This document shows, one piece after another, positions 1-11,014 of a stretch of 64,000 nt of DNA. Each line of letters opens with the position of its first letter. The stretch's first letter is position 1. Origin of the DNA: Porphyra umbilicalis (lineage: Eukaryota; Rhodophyta; Bangiophyceae; Bangiales; Bangiaceae); NCBI GenBank assembly GCA_002049455.2, contig KV918842.1, positions 1-64,000 of the forward strand. Direction: 5' to 3'. The notes beneath the pieces were generated by a model. The model did no database searches, was not told where the DNA came from, and was given only the letters and a program-made list of their open reading frames with translations. A program made the translations under genes and the position numbers.

Positions 1-387
1 CTGTTTGGGGCGGTCCGCCGCCCCCACCCGTGCCCGGTGGGGCGGGCGCAACCCATTGCCCGAGCGGCGTCGGTGGCAGCCACAGCGGCGTCGACCACGT
101 ATGGTGTGACGGCGGCGCACAATGGCGCCTCGCCGTTTCATCGGTCGACGCCACTGCCGCCTCCGCCGCCGCGGCGGTCGGCCCTGCCGCCGCCGCCGCC
201 CCGGTCGGCAACGGCGCCGCCGATGCCGACGAGCGCGGCGCGCCCGACGGCGGCGAGTGTGTCGCCCCTCGACATGCGCCTCGTGTCGCGAATGCTCGAG
301 GACGCAGCGTGGGATGGGAGCTGGCCGGCGTCGCCCGTGTCGCCGCCGCCGCTGCGGTCGGCACTGGCTCGGATGGGGCTCGAATGA
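1..387 (+). CDS. 3' end of an unidentified Pro/Ala-rich protein (truncated by window edge)
   Basis: The frame beginning at base 1 is open until a TGA at 385-387. The product is rich in Pro, Ala, Arg and Ser with several short poly-Pro tracts, and ends in a more ordinary-looking tail (PLDMRLVSRMLEDAAW near its end). Third codon positions are nearly all G or C, as in the recognised genes downstream. Base composition falls sharply right after the stop, a pattern also seen at the DRG2 and metacaspase 3' ends. The start presumably lies upstream of the window. I do not recognise the family, and a low-complexity artefact in GC-rich DNA is possible. Confidence 0.45.
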   Translation: MFGAVRRPHPCPVGRAQPIARAASVAATAASTTYGVTAAHNGASPFHRSTPLPPPPPRRSALPPPPPRSATAPPMPTSAARPTAASVSPLDMRLVSRMLEDAAWDGSWPASPVSPPPLRSALARMGLE

Positions 388-1851
388 TGAGATCGTGTTT
401 TTACTCGGTGGCTTTTCTTCCTTGCTTTTACTCCGCTGTACTATGTCTGCCCCATGTGGTGCCTTCCTCGGCACCCCATCACTGCTTTCTTTTCCATGCT
501 TGGATGGATAGCAGGACTTTCAACGCAAAAAATGGTAGTCTTCCATGCTTTTTTCTCCTCTCCTTCTGTATCTTTGCAATGACGGCAAACATGATCGAAG
601 TGCCGGCACTCAGCATCATCGACCGCAAAAGCGCCCCCACTACCCTGGTCGCTGCGACGTTCAGAAGCTGAGTTTCCACTCCGTGTCACTCGCGGTGGCG
701 TGTGTGACGGCCTCGCCAGGTCCACCCCCCCCGATCGACTACAGCCGGTCGCCAGCTGGCTCTTGACCGCCAGCCGCGCTGTCTGGCTGCCACCCCAGAT
801 CCGCGTCTGCCGGCCACGTCACGGACCGAACGCCGGCGTCTCTGGTCCTGCTCCAACTGCCGCCCCCCCCCTCCCATTGGCAGATCTCGAGTCAAGGCGT
901 GGCCATACACGACAGTCTCTGTCCCAATTGGGAGGGGAGGCCACTTACAAACACTGCCGGCCTCGATGGCGGCTGCCGAGGCCACCCATTTCGATGCGCA
1001 CTGCCGACGCACAGCACGTTGTCAAATTGGGTCACGGAGAACTTAAAATATATGCGAACCGTGAGAGGTCGTGAGAGAAATGTTTTTCCATGCAGCAAAC
1101 CTCGTGACACCATCCTCGCAAATGTCGCTGTGTCGATCTCTAAAAGGCTCTGTCTGAGAAGGCTTTCTGACACCCCCAGAGACCTTCTTACCCCACCCAC
1201 CTGGTCACCCCTACCCATGTGCGTACTCGTCTACTCCCAATAGCTGCGGGCACCGCCCAACCACGGACACTTGTGCTTGCCTCCTTTCCTGTCCTCTCCC
1301 ACTCCTTTCTCCTGCTGGCAGGGGGGGGGGGGCGAGGGGGGCTGCACATACATGCCGAGGGGGTCGGGGAGGATGGGGGCGCAAACGGTGTCGCTAGAGT
1401 GGGACGGCTGCTGGCATTGCCGTGCAGAGCTCTGGCAGGGTCATGGGGCAGGTCCTCCTTGCGCGATCAAACGGCACCCTTCACACCCAGTTCAAGGCAG
1501 ACTTGGCGTACACAGTATGCATTCTTGCGGGCACATGGAGACCTCTGCTCGGACGCCTCACCGTCGTAGCTTGTGTCAGCCAGACTTTGTTCAGTACCTG
1601 TTGGCATGATAGTCTGCTACCAATGGGGACCCAGGATGCGCCCCCGGTCAACCGGGCAGCCAACCAGCGGGCTGGAAAACGTCAAGCCTTGTGCTTGGGG
1701 ATAGCGGGGCGATTAATAATAATTCGAAGTGCTGGGCGGCGCCAATGCGCGCCCTCGGCATGTGTGCAGGTGACTGCCATGCTGCCCCCAGCCCCGCTCC
1801 TGGCTGCCGCCCAAGTGCACAAGTGCTGCGAACATCCCCGCTCGCTCTCCT

Positions 1852-1989
1852 GGCCGACCGCTCGGCCCACCCTCCTGGCGGACCGCCCCGCCCACCCTCT
1901 GGTCGACCGCCCCACCCACCCTCCTGGCCGGAAGCCCCGGCCACCCTCTGTTCGATCGCCCCGCCCACCCTCCTGCCGACCGCCCTCGT
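1852..1989. repeat. Imperfect 24-25 bp tandem repeat, about 5.5 copies
   Basis: Successive units resemble GACCGCCCCGCCCACCCTCC, beginning at about 1852, 1877, 1901, 1926, 1950 and 1975. Units alternate between 24 and 25 bases and differ by a few substitutions, as in an ageing minisatellite. Confidence 0.75.
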
Positions 1990-3261
1990 TCCTGTCGTAT
2001 TCTTATCTGCATCCCCTCCATCCCACGCATTCTCTCCAGCTCGCACGGGGGCGGGGGGGAGTCACTCTACGACGGGCCGGACGACGTTTGCAGTCGCTGG
2101 ACTAGTGGTGGTGGCGATTGGGTGGGGATCCACACTGGCGCAGTGTGGATAGTGTGACGCGCGCGGTGGGTGGGTGGTGGATGGGTTGGATGAACTGACC
2201 ACGTACTTCTTTTTCGTGTTCGCTCGCCCGTCCCCCATGTATCCTTACCATGCATATGTGCGATGGCTTCCTCTTTCTTGGCTTCTGTTTCTTTGCAAAC
2301 CAATGGGTGTTGCTGACATCGAAGTCGAGTAACTTGTGTCATACGCACAAGCATGCGTGGTGTCCGCGAGTCGCTGACATGGTGAGCTTGCTGTTGTCCG
2401 GTGGCCTGTAGCTCTGTCAGAGTTTGCGGCTGTGTGCAGTTAGCTACATGTCTGCGTGACTCTGTAGCACACCGTGGCTTTCTTATCGATTTCGTGTCTG
2501 CTCTGCCACCCGTGCCCGCGCCGAGCAACAATAAAGCGACCGTGTCTTTCAATGCATCTTTGGCATGTATCCTCAATGCTGGCCGGTGTCACATCCTTTC
2601 CTCCGTCAGGGTCTTGCTCCACTTCTTCCCCGAGACCTCCGAGGGATCATTGCGGCGAGTCTCGCAACATATGTCTCGAAGGATGTGAACTTCTCCTTAA
2701 AGATTGGGCAAAGAGGAGTTATGTACTCATTTTCGATCTCTCTCTGAACGCAAAGGGGTCGAGCAGCAATACGGTTCGGCCTTGTTGCAGATACCTTGGA
2801 ACCTGACACGAGATTTCATCAACGCGCTGTGCGGGGGAGGCGGGGCGGGTTGACGGCGGACGGGGCTTCTTCCCGACCAATCGATTCGGGGTACCTCGAG
2901 ACCCCTTTCAGCACCACCTTCCTTCGCACAACGGGTCATGGACGGTGTCAGCACAGCCTGAGCGCGTTTCTTGGACGATCGCGGGCGCAACAGAGGAGCA
3001 CAGCCACGCCTCGTCCATGGCTGCCTGTAGTGTCGCGATGGCACGGCCCTCACGGACCTTGCCATGGCGGACGCCCACGGATGCCGTGCTGGAGACTGCC
3101 CGCAACGCAGCAGCGGCAGGAGCTCCTGCAAGGCCCCATCCTACCAGCAGATTCGGGGCCATGTCGACAGCGGCGGTCCTCCGATCGGCCGTCAGATCAA
3201 GTCTATCGGTGTGCCGTTTGGCAATCCAATGGCCAAGGGCAACTCTATCAGAAGGTCATTT

Positions 3262-3326
3262 GGCCATATCCTGCGCCACATTGCTATCCTTCGCGCCAAA
3301 TCTGCGCAGGATGGCCAGAAGGATAG
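3262..3326. repeat. Interleaved inverted repeats
   Basis: Two inverted repeats are interleaved in order A-B-A'-B'. GGCCATATCCTGCGC (from about 3262) pairs with GCGCAGGATGGCC (to about 3316), with a 2-base bulge, and GCTATCCTTC (about 3284-3293) pairs with GAAGGATAGC (about 3317-3326). In RNA this order would give a pseudoknot-like fold. No gene is nearby and no function is assigned. Confidence 0.45.
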
Positions 3327-4199
3327 CTATAGCCATCCTTTGTGCCAAAGACGTAGACCAATAGAACGACGAGCAACAGCGTCTGTCGATCGCGCCAGTT
3401 CGGAATTGTTGTGGCTACCTTGCCACAGGCCCTCTGTGCGCGGACTTCGAACCATGCAAGGCGATCATCTGTGCTGAAAGGTGCTTTGCGAGTCATCCAA
3501 GAGGTATGGGCCTCCAGAAGGGGGTGAGCAGCTGGAATAGCATGTATTGCACAAGACTTGACCGATAGTGATGCTCTTGGCCATAGCAAAAAAAAATATG
3601 GCCAGATGGCGATAGCACAATGGCCCACGGATAGACTTCCTCTAACAGCCTCCTCTAACAGCCTCCGCTCCAGCGCATCCTTCCCCACCTGCTGCCCTAG
3701 GGGAAAATGGGACTCTCAGAGGGCCACAGCTACTGTATAGTGAGGGTAGATCAGTCGGTCCATGCAGTCGTGTCCACTCGATGAGCAGGGATGCTTTGCT
3801 TCTCACAAAAACTGGATCCACTTCATCCGCTGCATCGGCTTGGACCGCTTCCTGAGCCAACCAAACCGCGGTTTTGCGTCGTGTGCTCACGCATCGAGGT
3901 CCAGTTGTCGTGTGAAGCACAATGCACAATATCATTAAAAGTGGCCTGCAAGGACTGGAATGCAAGACTCGCGACCCATATTCTCTTGTAAACGATTCTA
4001 TTCCCTGGCCTTTAGGACAGGGTGCTCTCAAAGTGTAGTGATGCACATATATATTTAGATTACGGTACTTGCTCTCCGTTTCAGAGGTGGCAGTCTGCAT
4101 TCGTGTCCTCAGGAATCTGAGGGCGTGTCGGCGTTGGAAGGGTCGCGATGTCGCTAAAAGCAAATAGAGTTAGGCGGCTGAGAAGGACTGTCCTGCCAC

Positions 4200-5704
4200 A
4201 TGGGTCACAGAGCCCGGGCGGTGTCTGCTCCCCTGCCACCCCCCACCGCCCCGAGTTGCGCGCAGCGACGGCGCGCAGCGACTTCCAGGGTTTGACGCGC
4301 CCGCGATGACCCGCGGGTGATCGTGCCTGCGCGCCGGCTGCTGTCGCGGCGGCTGGTCGGCGGTGTCTGACGCCATCTAGCGGCGCGGTTAGAGGCGCCC
4401 CGTCGCGCGGTGGTCGGTCCCACCCGCCCGCCCGTGCGCCCTATCGGCCGCCCCGCCCGCCGTGCGCAGGTGCGCTGCGCCGCGGAGTGACGGCCCCTGC
4501 CGTGGGCATCGCGCGACGCCGGCGGGCCGCCGCTGCTGCGGTGGCGGCGGCGGCACCCCTTTCCCCGCCCCACGTTCCCCACGCCATGTCAACGTGGCTG
4601 TACGTGCCCCCGTGCGCGCTCGCGGCTATGCAGCCGGCCGGCGTGCCCGGTATCGATGCGTCGCCAAGCGCGCCACCGCCTGAAGGCCAGGCTATTGCAT
4701 CTACGTGCCTGGAACTATTGTTAGCAAAGCTTCTATACGGCTGTCGGAACACGTTGCGTTTTAAGCCCGGATGGCAACCGTTGATTGGCGCAAAGGGTGG
4801 GCCGAATTTGTAAAAGTATTGGATGTTGGCTGGAACAGAAACGCCAGTTGCGTGCAGACACGTGGCAGCCCCCCCTCGACGGGCCCGCCAAGCGGCGTGG
4901 TGGCGGCGGTGGCTCCACAGTCTCTCTATGCACGAATGGAGCATTCGTGCATTTGCCGCGGACATCACGGGGCAGAGGGTGTGACAGAGGCGGGGGCGCA
5001 CGCCGCCGACGAAGCGGGTGGGGGAGCCGCCGCTCTGCAAGGCCCACCGCGCGGGTGCAGCGTCAGACCCTGTCTGCCGGTGCGCCAGGTCTATTCTTGT
5101 TGCGCATGCCGGAGAACCGGGGGATTGTCGCCGGTGGCAGCCGAAGCGGACGGGGCTGCAGCGGGTGGACGAGGCGTAAAGATCTGCTTGGCTACCACTG
5201 CAAAGGGATGGGGGAGGCGCCACAGTTATAGAGGGTGCGTGTGTCCGATGTGTAGCAGAAAGGATGTGCCGGCGCCAGGCAGGCAAACGCCGGCAGCGGC
5301 CAAGACAGGGCAACTCAGCGGACCCGTGGATTGATGCGGATCGCGTCGTAACCCCCGCGGCTTTGTGGCCACCGGGAAGCCTCTTTTCCGCTCGGGATGC
5401 ACAGTTCTTTGGCACTCGTCGAACAGCAAGTGGAGTGGGAAATCTCATTTTCCCAGCCATTGCCAATCGCCGTTTGTGGAAGGGCAGATGTTGCACCCTC
5501 TTACAGGGCCCGACAACGACGGTTCGACCCCCCTTTTTCTGGCGCCTTGAGCACCTCCCGTTTGTATGCGGAGCACAATAGCTCCGAGTTCCCCCAAGAG
5601 TGACAAGAGATCTCTGAGTCCGTTTCTGTTGTCGAAAGGAATGTGCGAGGCCGGGAAGCACGAAAAAAAAAGGTGCCAAAAAAGTGCATCAAATGATGCC
5701 CAGG
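4200..5704. other. GC-rich block (4200-4700) then spacer, no convincing gene
   Basis: A CpG-dense block at 4200-4700 is followed by lower-GC DNA. A 412-residue minus-strand open frame spans 4441-5679, but it begins with TTG and has a Cys/His/Arg-rich composition typical of a chance reading of GC-rich DNA. Bases 4729-4750 are identical to 45596-45617, so a small dispersed repeat lies here. Confidence 0.4.
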
Positions 5705-6023
5705 GCATCAAATGTGGCGCCTTACGATAGAATCCTCATTGCACTTGAGGTCGGTCGTTCTGACATATGGCCGCTTGAAGTTTTCTACAATTCTACGGTC
5801 GCTTGGAAACGCCCCGCAGTAGGGCCGTCAAGCCCGATTCTTGAGATCGAGGAGAAATGTGCAAGAACGCACTTGACGATAACTTGGTGACTTTCGGTCA
5901 GATTGATGTGGAGACAGCTTCATTGGACAGGTCTCGGTGAGCTGAGTCGAATGGTGTGTCAAACTCCAAAATCACGTTTGCTCAAACAATGAGGATTCTA
6001 TCGTAAGGCGCCACAAATGATGC
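5705..6023. mobile_element. 319-bp MITE-like element with 37-bp terminal inverted repeats
   Basis: Bases 5705-5741 are the reverse complement of 5987-6023 at 35 of 37 positions. The core of the arm includes GGCGCCTTACGATAGAATCC. The 319-bp unit has no coding capacity, as expected of a non-autonomous DNA transposon. A clean target-site duplication is not evident. The left end lies beside a further short palindrome (GCATCAAATGATGC, near 5686-5699), which may reflect nested or imprecise insertion. Confidence 0.75.
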
Positions 6024-7130
6024 ACTCGGTAGAATAGACACTAGTGCAGACACGTGGCCGACAGTGGTCATGCATAGCGCCGAATGAGCGTTCCCACGGG
6101 ACGCTCCACGAGCCGAATAGCGGCCGGTGCTACGACGCCGCATCATTTTTTTTTTTTTTCCGTCTCTTTCGCATAAGAACAAGATGCCCGTGGGCTTCCT
6201 GTTGGTGTGTCCCACGCCTGCTGGCACTTGTTTCCCAGGGCTGTGCGTCCATCAATGTGCGGAAAAAAGCACTTGTTTGCGTCCACCCGCTGTACAACCG
6301 CACAAAACACACGGCCACGACCCGACCCACACGCCCAAGCACCGCCCCCACCCGGCGCACGAACCCCCCGCCAGACGCCGCTGCGGCGGGTGGCGGGCGA
6401 CCCGCTGGCCGCCCCGCCCCGGCACGCGCGCACGGGTGGCAGTGACGGCGGCGGTGCGGGCGCGCGGCGGCCGCCAGCGGCCGCCGCAAACCACCACCGA
6501 CGCGGCACACCCGACACGTGAAAAAAAACCCAAAAAAAAAAACCGTTACGTGCGGCGGGGGAGGGGGGGGGGGGGGGGAACGGCCGCCACCCGCCCCCCC
6601 CACCTGCCGACGGCCACACTGGCGGCAGCGCGCCGCCGCCCGCGGCGGGGCGCAGCAACCCCCCGCCGGCGGCACGCGGCGCGCGACGGGCCGGGCGGTG
6701 GCGCCACCGCCGCCGCCGCCGCGCGCCGGCCGCCGCCGCGGGGCGCCAACGGGGCGGCCGCGCGCGGCGACAACGCCCGTCCCTTGCGACTCGGCGAGAA
6801 ACAGGCGCAAGTGTAAGACAAAGATGCCGCGGCATCACCGACGGCAAAGCCGACGGGGCGGGCGGGCGCCGCGCCGCCGCCGGCGGGCCGCGCGCGTCGT
6901 GCGGCCGCCGGGCGACTGGCGCGCGGGGCACCGACCCGCAGGCGTGGCGCGCGACGCGGGTGGCACCGCCACCGGTACGTCGGCTGCCCGCCGCCGCCTT
7001 GTCACCAGTGACCACCACGCACGCACCCTCTCCCCCTTCCACACCGCCATCCCCTCAGGCGCTCTCGGCCTCACCCCCCGCCCCCCCCTCACCCCCTCCC
7101 CCCCCCCCCCCCCAGCCAGCGGCCGCCGCC
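6024..7130. other. GC-rich spacer downstream of the methyltransferase gene, no gene seen
   Basis: From about 6340 the sequence becomes extremely GC-rich, with an A-rich island (6520-6541), a long G run near 6563-6580 and a C run just before 7115. All frames are open for long distances because AT-rich stop codons are rare, so the overlapping open frames are not evidence for genes. It probably includes the 3' UTR of the minus-strand methyltransferase. Confidence 0.45.
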
Positions 7131-8267
7131 TCAATATTCTGGATAGTCAATGTTGTGCCGCCGGATCAGGGACGTTGCGCGCTTGGTCGCCCGCACGACC
7201 CACCGCTCGTAGAGGAGCGCGAGCTCCGCCGGCGCCAAATCCCCCACCATCATCCCCGCGGAGCGAAGGTGGAAGAGCAGCATCCCCGCCGTCACACTAA
7301 TGTTAAACGATTGGGTAAAGCCGGTCATCGGCACAAACACCTTGACGTCGGCCGCGTCGCGGAGCGCCTGCGACAGCCCCCGCTCCTCATTCCCAAACAT
7401 GACGCACACCTTGCCGAGCGCCGGGAAGTCGACCGCCTCCACCGGCACCGCGTCCGCGTCGAGGCAGGTGGCGACGAGCTTCAACCCCCGCCCCCGCACC
7501 GCCTCAATGGCGTCCGCAACGTGCCCGTAGCGGCGCACCGACAGCCACTGGTCGGCGTTTTTGGTCACCCCCGCCCCGTAGCGGAACGGGTCGTACGCCT
7601 CCACCGCGTGCACCGTTTGGATGCCGAGGCCCTCGGACGTGCGGAGGACGGCGGCGCCATTGTGGGGGTCCCGCAAGTTCTCCACCAGCACCTCCACGCG
7701 GGCGGTGCGGGTGGCGAGGACGGCCTCGATGCGCGCGAGGCGGGCGGGCTTGAGCGACTGCCGCAGCAGCTCCAAGACGGGGGTGCGGGGGATGAGCGTG
7801 CCGTACATGGCCGACGCGGCAACGCCCGCCGCCGTCGTGACGGCCGACGGCGCGTGGCGGGGCATGTCGAAATCCCGCGCCGCGTCTGCGGCAGCGGCGA
7901 CGCGCGCCGACTTGGCTTCCGCTGCCCGCCGGCGGCGGGCGACGGAGCGGGACTCTTTGAGGTGCAGCGCCGTCGCGTCGTCCGTGTCGGGGGCGGGGGG
8001 GGGGGGGGCGCCCGACGCGACCGACGCTGCCTGCGCCGCCGCGGTGGCGGCGCCGGCGGTGGCGGCGCCGGCGGCCGCGGCGCCCGCCGTCACCGCGGGC
8101 GTGTCGGCCAGGCGGGTGCGCGCGAGCCCATTCGACACCGCGTCGACGGCGGCGGGCGGGGGCGCGGCCGCCGGCGCGGCGGCGGCCGCGGAGGAGGACG
8201 CAGACGCAGCAGGAGCAGAAGCGGTGGGTGGTTCAACAGCGGGAGTGTGCACCGCCCCGTTGCTCAT
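7131..8267 (-). CDS. TrmH/SpoU-family RNA 2'-O-methyltransferase
   Basis: SPOUT-superfamily enzyme, predicted to transfer methyl from S-adenosylmethionine to a ribose 2'-OH in tRNA (guanosine-18 type) or rRNA. The 378-residue product shows the three SpoU motifs: motif 1 [14 protein letters not shown] (N203, R209), motif 2 FGNEERGLS (291-299) and motif 3 [16 protein letters not shown] (313-328, N322). The catalytic domain (about 155-378) is the size of a compact bacterial TrmH and resembles it over its whole length. The first ~150 residues are Ala/Pro-rich low complexity and could hold an organelle transit peptide (inference). The start is the first ATG giving a compact N-terminus; an in-frame ATG upstream at 8677 would run across a G/C homopolymer. 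It lies head to head with mitochondrial EF-G. Family is secure, exact RNA substrate is not. Confidence 0.9.
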   Translation of the reverse strand: MSNGAVHTPAVEPPTASAPAASASSSAAAAAPAAAPPPAAVDAVSNGLARTRLADTPAVTAGAAAAGAATAGAATAAAQAASVASGAPPPPAPDTDDATALHLKESRSVARRRRAAEAKSARVAAAADAARDFDMPRHAPSAVTTAAGVAASAMYGTLIPRTPVLELLRQSLKPARLARIEAVLATRTARVEVLVENLRDPHNGAAVLRTSEGLGIQTVHAVEAYDPFRYGAGVTKNADQWLSVRRYGHVADAIEAVRGRGLKLVATCLDADAVPVEAVDFPALGKVCVMFGNEERGLSQALRDAADVKVFVPMTGFTQSFNISVTAGMLLFHLRSAGMMVGDLAPAELALLYERWVVRATKRATSLIRRHNIDYPEY

Positions 8268-8628
8268 AATGGACGCGCCGTGCACGGGGGGGGGGGGGGA
8301 GGGAGGGGTGGCTGTAGCGACGAGAAGGGGGCGGCGGGGGCGGTGGCTCGAGCGACTGCGCCGGCCGCCGTGTCCCGCGTGTGCCGTCGCCGGGCGAAAA
8401 GGGCGGTCGCCGGCGGCGGGCGCCGCGCACGCTGATTGGACGATCGCGTCGCCGTTGCTCTCTCGTGTAAGACGGGCCGATTGTTGTTGGGCGCGCCAGA
8501 AGTCGTGCGCGTGTCGCGATCCGCCCGGGCGACCGCCGCCGCCGGCGGCGCGTGGCGGCCGCTCTGTCTGGCCGCGGTCCCCCCTGCCCCCTCCCCCCGA
8601 CCGTCGTCCGCTCCCCCCCCCCCAAACA
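8268..8628. promoter_or_regulatory. Shared head-to-head promoter interval
   Basis: These 361 bp separate the start codons of the minus-strand methyltransferase and plus-strand EF-G, so both promoters must lie here or overlap the two 5' ends. The interval is GC-rich with G/C runs and no obvious TATA box. A shared bidirectional promoter is inferred from layout only. Confidence 0.4.
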
Positions 8629-9650
8629 ATGCGGCGGCTGGTATCACAGCTAGCATCAAAATGGCCACTCCGTAGCATTTCCAGCCCCCTCACCCCCGCC
8701 CGCCGTCACAGACCGCTGGCGGCGGCGGCGGCGGCGGCCGAGGGCGACGGCACCGGCAACGACGCGGCGGCGGCGGCCGCCGCCGACGACCGGGCGGCGG
8801 GGGCGACGCGCAACCTCGGCGTCATTGCGCATGTGGATGCGGGCAAGACGACAACGACGGAGCGCATGCTCTACTACGCGGGCGCCCTGCGCGCCATGGG
8901 CGGTGCGTTGCCGCGCGGGCGGGGGGGGGGGGCGGCGGGGGGTGGGGGGGGGCAGACTCCCTGGCGCGCACCGGGACGGGCACCACGGCGGGCGCGCGTG
9001 CGGGCACCGTCGGGCGGGCAGCACGCGGTGGGTGCCTGTCGGCGTGACGCAAGGCGTGGCGCCGTGGGGCTTTATCCGCAAGCGCCGGCGGACCGGGCCG
9101 GCGGTGGCGGGGTGCCACCGCGGCGGGCGACCGCGCTGGGCGTGTCTGGGGTCGTGGCCGCCGCCCCCCCTCGCAGCGTAACTGACGTGCCCCCCGTCGC
9201 GCCACTCTCCTGTGGCCGTCCCCCCTTCCCCCGCATGCCCCCGCCTCCCCCTCCTCCACCCCCTCCCGCCCCCCCCCCCCCCCGCAGACGTTGACGCCGG
9301 CTCGACGGCCATGGACTACCTCCCCGCGGAGCGCGCGCGGGGCATCACCATTGCCGCCGCGTCAACGTCCTTCCCCTGGCGCGGCACCCGCCTCTCCCTC
9401 ATTGACACGCCCGGCCACGTCGACTTTACGGTGGAAGTCGAGCGCACCCTCCGCGTCATGGACGGCGCCGTTGCGGTCGTGGACGCGGCGGCGGGGGTGC
9501 AACCGCAAACGGCAACGGTGTGGCGGCAAGCCGACGCGCACGGCCTCCCGCGGGTGGTCTTTGCCAACAAGATGGACCGCCCGGGCGGCACCGTTGCCGC
9601 CGTCTGCGCGTCGCTGCGGCGGCGGCTCGGGCGGCCGCCGCCGCCGCCGC

Positions 9651-9687
<37 letters not shown>

Positions 9688-10435
9688 GGGGACGGCGGCC
9701 GTCACCGCCGCCGCCGCCACGCCCCCCCAACCCGCCCCGTGGGTACCGTGGGCCCCCCTCCCCGTGCAGCTGCCGCTCTTCCGCACCCCCGGCGGGTCCG
9801 TGTACGCCACCCCCGCCAACGGGTGCCGCGTCTCGGACGACGACGCGCTCGCCGGCGTCGTCGACCTCGTGCGCGGGCGGGCGCTCGTGTGGGACCACAC
9901 CGACGGCACGGGCGGGACGGTGCGGGCGACGGCGCTGCTGGCGCCCGCGGCGGGCGGGTGGGTGGCGCCGGAAGACGCGGGGCTGGGCGGCGCCGCCGAC
10001 GGGGGGGCGCTGCTCGACGCGGCGGCGACGGGGCGGGAGGCGCTCCTCGCGGCACTCGCCGAGGGGGACGACCGCGTGTGTGACGCGTACCTGCGGCAGG
10101 GGGACGGTGGGGGTGGCGGTGGGGGGGGGGGGACGGGCGGGTGGGCGCCGCGGGCCTCGACGGGGGGGTGGTGGCCGCCGCCCTGCGGGCGGCGGTGCTC
10201 GACCGGACGGTCGTGCCCGTGTTGGTCGGCGCCGCCCTGCGCAACGTCGGCGTGCAGCCGCTGCTCGACGCGGTGGTCGACTACTTGCCGTCGCCGCTGG
10301 AGCGACCGCCCGTGTGGGGGGTGGTGGGGGGGGAGGGGGGGGGACGGGGGGGGGGGGCGCGGCCTGGGGGGGGGGGGGGGGGGGCGCCGCCGCCCGCCGT
10401 CGGCGGCGGCCAAACGCCGTCGGGGGGCGTCCCCA

Positions 10436-10469
<34 letters not shown>

Positions 10470-10974
10470 CGGCACGAGTGCCAACGTCCGGGGGCGCAGA
10501 CGACGCGCCCCCCCCCCCCCCCAGCGGGTGCCCATCGCCCTGTCGGCGGGCGCGCCGCTCGTGGCCCTCGCCTTTAAAGTCACCCACGACGCCCACCGCG
10601 GGCGCCTCGTGCACGTGCGCCTCTTTGGCGGCACCCTCCCCCGCCGCTCCACGCGCCTGCGCAACAGCCGCACGGGCGCCGTCGGGGTGCCCGCCGCCCT
10701 CCTCCGCGTGCGCGCCGACGCGGTGGAGGCGCGCCACCGGGCGGCGGCGGGGGAGGTGCTCGCGCTGGCGGGGCTCCCGGCGGCGGCGACGGGCGACACG
10801 CTGACGGCGGCGGACGAGGGGGGGCGCTGGGGGGGGGGGGGGGGTCCACCTCGCGGGCGTCGCCACCCCGCCGCCCGTCTACTCCGTGGCCCTCACGCCC
10901 GAGGGGGGGGGGGGGGGAAGGCGCTCGCCGCGCCGCTGGCGGCGCTCCTCGCTGAAGACCCGTCGCTGTCGGCC

Positions 10975-11014
<40 letters not shown>

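Larger units (their letters stand above)
388..4199. other. Long spacer of moderate GC, no convincing gene
   Basis: Open frames here are short, overlap on both strands and lack the strong G/C third-position bias of the real genes. It holds an imperfect 24-25 bp tandem repeat (1852-1989), a G run near 1321-1331 and a cluster of interleaved inverted repeats around 3262-3326. No tRNA-like or other RNA gene was recognised. Confidence 0.5.

Noticed and set aside
388..4199. tRNA or other structured RNA genes in the spacers
   Set aside because: I looked for B-box-like words with cloverleaf context and found none convincing; absence is not proven without a covariance search.
4441..5679. 412-residue minus-strand open frame
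   Set aside because: It begins with TTG, has a Cys/His/Arg/Ser-rich composition and no domain, and GC-rich DNA makes such long chance frames common.
6130..7042. Several long overlapping frames on both strands
   Set aside because: All frames are open in this extremely GC-rich spacer; products are Arg/Ala/Pro low complexity.
7621..8628. Upstream extension of the EF-G exon 1 frame
   Set aside because: It is the antisense shadow of the methyltransferase gene; the EF-G presequence starts cleanly at the ATG at 8629.
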